In this document: piece by piece, positions 1 through 3,789 of the stretch | Layout: the number at the start of each line of letters is the position of its first letter | Numbering within the stretch: position 1 is the stretch's first letter | Translations under genes and position numbers: made by a program | The notes under the pieces: generated by a model | Databases searched by the model: none | What the model saw: only the letters and a program-made list of their open reading frames with translations | Told to the model about the DNA's origin: nothing | Assembly (NCBI GenBank): GCA_900554165.1 | Contig: USGR01000059.1 | Location: 1-6,221 of the forward strand | DNA from: an uncultured Oscillospiraceae bacterium | GTDB taxonomy: Bacteria; Bacillota_A; Clostridia; Oscillospirales; Acutalibacteraceae | Length of the DNA stretch: 6,221 bases | Direction: 5' to 3'

Positions 1-7
1 CACATGT

Positions 8-36
8 ATTATAGCATTCATAAATTCATTATACAA
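8..36 (-). promoter_or_regulatory. Extended -10 promoter reading leftward out of the window
   Basis: The minus strand has a perfect TATAAT at 13-8 preceded by TGC, the extended -10 form (TGnTATAAT), with a weak -35 TTGTAT 17 bp upstream (36-31). It would serve a gene beyond the left edge. A second TATAAT at 33-28 lacks a good -35. The rest of bases 1-201 is AT-rich spacer in which I see no supported gene and no clear terminator for rsmE. Confidence 0.5.
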
Positions 37-201
37 CAATTTTTTCTTGTTTTATTCAAATTTATTTTTTGTGTCTCTTTATAATTTGTATATATCATCT
101 AACCGAAAGACTACTTTATCGCGAATTCGTTTCGTCAAATATATTTATATGCAGAAAGCGCAAAAATCAGCGCCGCAAATAACAGCATATTGCCTGTAAT
201 G

Positions 202-942
202 CTACCCCATATTTCCTGTTATATACATTATTACCGACAGCGCTGCAACAGGCGCCGTCTCGGTCCGCAGAATGCGGCTGCCGAGAGTAGCTGTGAAAAA
301 TCCCGCTTTCTCCGTCGCTTCAGCCTCCGCCGGACTGTACCCGCCCTCCGGGCCTATAAATATATTTACTGTGCTTACGCCGTCCAGCTTGAGCTGCGAC
401 ATCGGCTTTCCGCCGCATTCATAGAAAAAGATGTTTAAAATGCCTGACTCTTTATCAGTACGGCTCGCTTCTTTCACTGCTAAATCAAACGAAAGCGCCT
501 CTCTTACCATTGGAACTATGCCTCTGCCCGACTGCCCTGCCGCCTCTCTGGCTATTTTGTTCCAGCGTTCCGTCTTTTTTGCAAGCGCCTTTTGGTCCGG
601 CCGCGATATTACCCGCGACGATATTACCGGCGTTATGCTGTGTACGCCAAGCTCTACGGATTTTCTTACTACTCCGTCGAATTTATCGCCCTTAGGCAGA
701 CACTGATATAAATTCACCTCTATATCCGGCTCACTGATGGATGGACTTCTGCTTAAAACCTTCAGCTTAAGATAATCTCGGCCGGCTTCATATATCTCGC
801 ATTCTGCATCGCTGCCGCTGCCGTCGCATATGGTTAGCCTGTCGCCTACCGACATACGCAGCGATTTTAATATGTGTACAGCGTCGCCGCCGACAATCTC
901 CATATCTTCCTTTATGCCGCTCTCAATAAAAAATTTCGGCAT
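202..942 (-). CDS. rsmE: 16S rRNA (uracil-1498-N3)-methyltransferase RsmE
   Basis: 246 residues, the usual length for RsmE, which methylates N3 of U1498 in 16S rRNA of the small subunit using S-adenosylmethionine. The N-terminal PUA-like RNA-binding part (about 1-70) begins MPKFFIE and has HILKSLRMSVGD. The C-terminal SPOUT trefoil-knot part has KGDK (84-87), RKSVELGV (93-100), REAAGQSGR (132-140), the GPEGG loop (197-201) and LGSRILRTETA (220-230), the SAM-binding signature of the family. All expected motifs are present and the gene looks intact. The start is supported by AAAGGGG at 958-952, 9 nt before the ATG. It seems to have its own promoter, so it need not be tied to the sortase genes upstream. 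RsmE is often next to prmA in Firmicutes; the gene immediately upstream here is instead the sortase-like/SpoIID gene. Confidence 0.97.
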   Translation of the reverse strand: MPKFFIESGIKEDMEIVGGDAVHILKSLRMSVGDRLTICDGSGSDAECEIYEAGRDYLKLKVLSRSPSISEPDIEVNLYQCLPKGDKFDGVVRKSVELGVHSITPVISSRVISRPDQKALAKKTERWNKIAREAAGQSGRGIVPMVREALSFDLAVKEASRTDKESGILNIFFYECGGKPMSQLKLDGVSTVNIFIGPEGGYSPAEAEATEKAGFFTATLGSRILRTETAPVAALSVIMYITGNMG

Positions 943-965
943 ATCCCCACACCCCTTTATATTAT

Positions 966-993
966 AAAAGCGCCAGGCTCAGGCGTGGCGCTT
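966..993 (-). terminator. Hairpin with short T tail between the SpoIID-domain gene and rsmE
   Basis: The arms 968-975 (AAGCGCCA) and 986-993 (TGGCGCTT) form a perfect 8-bp GC-rich stem, with two further pairs possible after one mismatch. On the minus strand the stem ends in TTTTATAATAT, a weak intrinsic-terminator tail; the plus strand lacks a T run. It most simply ends the transcript of the upstream gene. It also lies downstream of the proposed rsmE promoter and only 8 bp before the rsmE ribosome binding site, so it would be part of the rsmE leader. Confidence 0.55.
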
Positions 994-1025
994 ACAATAT
1001 TAATATCAATAAAATCTTGTCATAT

Positions 1026-1054
1026 ATGATAAAGCAAATGCAAACCCTTGTCAT
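1026..1054 (-). promoter_or_regulatory. Probable sigma-A promoter of rsmE
   Basis: The minus strand has ATGACA (1054-1049; 5 of 6 to the -35 consensus), a 17-bp spacer, and TATCAT (1031-1026; 5 of 6 to the -10 consensus). Transcription would begin near 1019, about 77 nt before the rsmE start, and would include the hairpin at 968-993. A perfect inverted repeat flanks the -35 box (see repeat). The call rests on consensus and spacing only. Confidence 0.5.
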
Positions 1055-1063
1055 AATTTGCTT
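1032..1063. repeat. Perfect 8-bp inverted repeat around the rsmE -35 box
   Basis: AAGCAAAT at 1032-1039 and ATTTGCTT at 1056-1063, separated by 16 bp. The arms lie on either side of the proposed -35 hexamer, one within the spacer, which is a typical place for a repressor operator. In addition, the 9-bp word CTTGTCATA (plus strand) occurs at 1047-1055 and 1016-1024, 31 bp apart, about three helical turns. The region is AT-rich, so chance is possible. Confidence 0.4.
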
Positions 1064-1104
1064 GCAATAAAGACACACCATAATATTCTGCCATGCGGTC
1101 GGCC

Positions 1105-3711
1105 CTATTTTGCAATAACCGCGCCGGTATAGTAGTGGTTAAGTATCTGCTCATACGACCAGCCGTTTGCGGCGTATATATTAGCGCCTTCCTGACTCAT
1201 TCCAACACCGTGGCCATATCCCTTTACAACAAAAGTAAAAGTATCGCTTGCCGCGTCATAGCTCACTGTAAATGCGTGCGAGCGCAGTACATTCGATGAG
1301 CCCACCCTTTCAGCGGTAAGCACGTTTGTCCGCAGATGATAGCCGGTATCAGACGCAAGTCCGCCAAAGCTTACCGTCTTTACATATAAGCCGGTTGCGT
1401 CATATGTCGGGCTAATCCACATGCTTTTGTCGGCAACGGTATATAAGTCAACGCCATACTGCTTATTAACACAGTCGGCTATGGTAGCCGCCGAGTATGT
1501 GCGGGTTGTCTGGAAATTGCTGCACTGAGAATCCACACTGCTGTCAACGCTCACAAGATAAGGCATGTCGCCGCCCCAAACATCTCCGCTTCTTGTCGTC
1601 TTCCCCGCCGACATTGCAAAATATAGTGAATTGCAGATTTTACCGTTATATGTAAGCGTCTGGCCGGCCACGGCATTCGCCGCTTGAATGGAACGCGCAC
1701 TCGCTGTTTTCATCGGCGCTGATGGAGCAGATGAGCCGGCAGCACCACTATAATATAAATATGTATATGTCGCAACGGCCTGCGCTTTAAGAGCTTCTAA
1801 ATTAAAAGATGAGCCCATTTCCGCTTCTATTACCTGCGCGACAATGTCAACAGCGCTGCCCGTTACCGTTGCGCCGGTAAATTGATTTTTTACCGTAAAC
1901 TGAATATCCCCGCTCGGGTCAGGGTCGTTGCTTGTGTCCGGCGGTGATGGAAGCGGCACCGTCTCGCTGGGCGCGTCCGAACTTGGCGCCGGCTGCTTAG
2001 ACGACGGCGCTGCGGCTGACGACGTCCTTGAAGCGGAGGTCGAAGAAACAGCCCTGCTGCTAGAGCTCAGCTCGCTCGCCGATGACGGCAGCAGAGAAGA
2101 TAACAACCCGCTCTCTATCAGCGAGCTGTCTGCCGAGGCTATGGAGCTTGTTTCATCCACTTCAGCCGCCGCTTGTATGACAAACGGATTATTCGCCGTA
2201 CTATGCTGCGGCTGTAATGCACTCTCATTTATAGTGGACGAAGATACATCGTATCCGCTGCCCGTCCCTATATCTACCCGCTTGGCTATTACCGCTATAG
2301 ATGTTCCCATCTTTTCATTATAATTCGTTATAAGCGTAAGTATTTCGTCTGTCGGCTGCACTTCAACTGGAGTTACAAGGAAAGACAACGCCTTAAGCTC
2401 GGCTATATATGCCGCAAATGCATTGTCATCGGCAAACTCTGTCTGCACAAAGTTAAAATCAGAGGTCACCTCGTCCATTATGGCCGCGGCAAATATCACC
2501 CATTCCTTGTCCTCATAAATCGTATTCATTGAAACGGTATAATGGCTTTTATAAAAGTCAATATCCGTATATTTCGTTAAATCGCTCAGCATTCGCGAGT
2601 CGCTCAGATTATTTCCTCTTATTACCGTGTTTCTGTTAACCGCTCCCTGCTCTGTCTTATAATCCTTAGACATATGCAGCGAGCCGTACTTATTATATGT
2701 ACCGTCGAACAGGTGATTTTTATAATAATCATTGTCCAGCCCCTCAAGCTGCGCGACGGGATGGTCTATGTTTGTTCCTTCAATTTTAAGCCATCCGGCG
2801 ACATTGCTGTTTACAGTATAAAGCTCGCCGAATTTATCTTGAATTTCCATTGGGGCGTCGGCGCTGGCCTTGCCATAGTCCTGCCGCAGACGAGAATACG
2901 CCGAATCTGCCGCATACGCTGCAAGAAATTTGTCATAAGCAATATAAAAGGCCGCGCCAAGTACTGCAACTATGAGTATAAATACGGCAATTCCAACGCC
3001 TATTCTGCGGCCCTTGCTCCTGCGCGGAGCCGGCATTGCCGTAACGTCGTCTTCGTCCTCATAATCTTCATCTTCTTCGTCTAATTCATCTTCATAATCA
3101 AACTCTGATGCAAGGTCGTTTCTGTCAATCTCCGTGCCGTCTGCATAGCCTGCATATTGCCGTGGGACGTCTGCTTTAAGAGAAACATTCGCCTGTCCGG
3201 CCGCCTTCTCGCTGGAAAATTCACTTATAGGCACGACTTCCTCAAATTTTTCATGCATCTCAGTCTCCGGATATACGCCGTACTTTTCCCCTAAAAACGG
3301 GAATATGTAAGTCTCGAACACATCGGCCATATTCTCCTGAGACAGCGGAAGAAAAATTATGCTCTGCTGGCCGCTTTCAGATACGCAGCCGTGATATATG
3401 TAATCATCTCCGACAAAAGTCTTTGCACCGACCGGAACTATTGCGGGTACGTCCTCGCCGTCAGCGTCAAAGACATTGTTCAGCGTACGCGTATCAAGCC
3501 CTATTGCTCGGCAAACATCCGATACTGTGTCGCTGCCGCCGTTAAAGCATATAAATATAACTTCACTGGATTTAACCGCCGCCGCCAGCGACATTATTAC
3601 CTCTTTTCTGCCGTGCGCTTCGTGCGTCCCTGCCGCATGCTCGGATATTCGCCGCAACTGCTTGGAAACAGATAAATCCGCTGCACCTGTATATATTACT
3701 TCGTACCTCAT
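1105..3711 (-). CDS. Membrane protein: MoCF-like domain, inactive class B sortase domain and SpoIID/LytB domain
   Basis: 868 residues. Residues 1-144 resemble a degraded CinA/MoCF domain (MRYEVIYTGAADL; VIFICFNGG; AIVPVGAK; LP....M..VF..Y...FL). An acidic stretch (205-222), basic RRSKGRR (230-236) and one helix (237-260) follow, giving an N-in, C-out topology. Residues about 288-480 have the class B sortase fold (GWLKIEGTNIDHPV, NDYYKNHLFDG), but the YGHN motif reads RGNN (Asn367), the TC motif reads TN (Asn463) and the Arg position is Ser471, so transpeptidation is unlikely. A Ser-rich linker (521-600) leads to a SpoIID/LytB domain (602-868) with EAEM (Glu631, matching the catalytic Glu), LEALKAQAVA, VWGGDMPYL and GYGHGVGMSQEGA. 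SpoIID enzymes are lytic transglycosylases acting on peptidoglycan stripped of stem peptides. The start is fixed by an AGAGGGG site 6 nt upstream. It likely shares a transcript with the CinA-sortase gene 78 bp upstream. The MoCF call is the weakest part. Confidence 0.88.
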   Translation of the reverse strand: MRYEVIYTGAADLSVSKQLRRISEHAAGTHEAHGRKEVIMSLAAAVKSSEVIFICFNGGSDTVSDVCRAIGLDTRTLNNVFDADGEDVPAIVPVGAKTFVGDDYIYHGCVSESGQQSIIFLPLSQENMADVFETYIFPFLGEKYGVYPETEMHEKFEEVVPISEFSSEKAAGQANVSLKADVPRQYAGYADGTEIDRNDLASEFDYEDELDEEDEDYEDEDDVTAMPAPRRSKGRRIGVGIAVFILIVAVLGAAFYIAYDKFLAAYAADSAYSRLRQDYGKASADAPMEIQDKFGELYTVNSNVAGWLKIEGTNIDHPVAQLEGLDNDYYKNHLFDGTYNKYGSLHMSKDYKTEQGAVNRNTVIRGNNLSDSRMLSDLTKYTDIDFYKSHYTVSMNTIYEDKEWVIFAAAIMDEVTSDFNFVQTEFADDNAFAAYIAELKALSFLVTPVEVQPTDEILTLITNYNEKMGTSIAVIAKRVDIGTGSGYDVSSSTINESALQPQHSTANNPFVIQAAAEVDETSSIASADSSLIESGLLSSLLPSSASELSSSSRAVSSTSASRTSSAAAPSSKQPAPSSDAPSETVPLPSPPDTSNDPDPSGDIQFTVKNQFTGATVTGSAVDIVAQVIEAEMGSSFNLEALKAQAVATYTYLYYSGAAGSSAPSAPMKTASARSIQAANAVAGQTLTYNGKICNSLYFAMSAGKTTRSGDVWGGDMPYLVSVDSSVDSQCSNFQTTRTYSAATIADCVNKQYGVDLYTVADKSMWISPTYDATGLYVKTVSFGGLASDTGYHLRTNVLTAERVGSSNVLRSHAFTVSYDAASDTFTFVVKGYGHGVGMSQEGANIYAANGWSYEQILNHYYTGAVIAK

Positions 3712-3717
3712 CTTTTT

Positions 3718-3724
3718 CCCCTCT
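3718..3724 (-). promoter_or_regulatory. Ribosome binding site of the sortase-like/SpoIID gene
   Basis: AGAGGGG on the minus strand, followed by a 6-nt AAAAAG spacer and the ATG at 3711. It fixes the start of the 868-residue protein. A second purine-rich AGGAGAG lies at 3748-3754, but no start codon sits at a usable distance from it. The 78-bp gap shows no hairpin and no convincing promoter, which supports read-through from the CinA-sortase gene. Confidence 0.75.
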
Positions 3725-3789
3725 GATTTACATGCCTTATGCTTTTGCTCTCCTATATGTAATATATCTAATGTCTGTTTATATAAATG

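Noticed and set aside
961..966. TATAAT in the T tail of the hairpin as an rsmE promoter
   Set aside because: No -35 at the right distance, and the start would fall at the ribosome binding site itself.
1928..2323. Plus-strand open frame of 131 codons
   Set aside because: Antisense to the Ser-rich linker and sortase-like domain, whose protein motifs are clear on the minus strand.
3728..3754. Start-stop minigene (ATG TAA) upstream of the SpoIID-domain gene
   Set aside because: The purine-rich AGGAGAG is 14 nt from the ATG and the nearer AAGG only 1 nt away, so neither is well placed.
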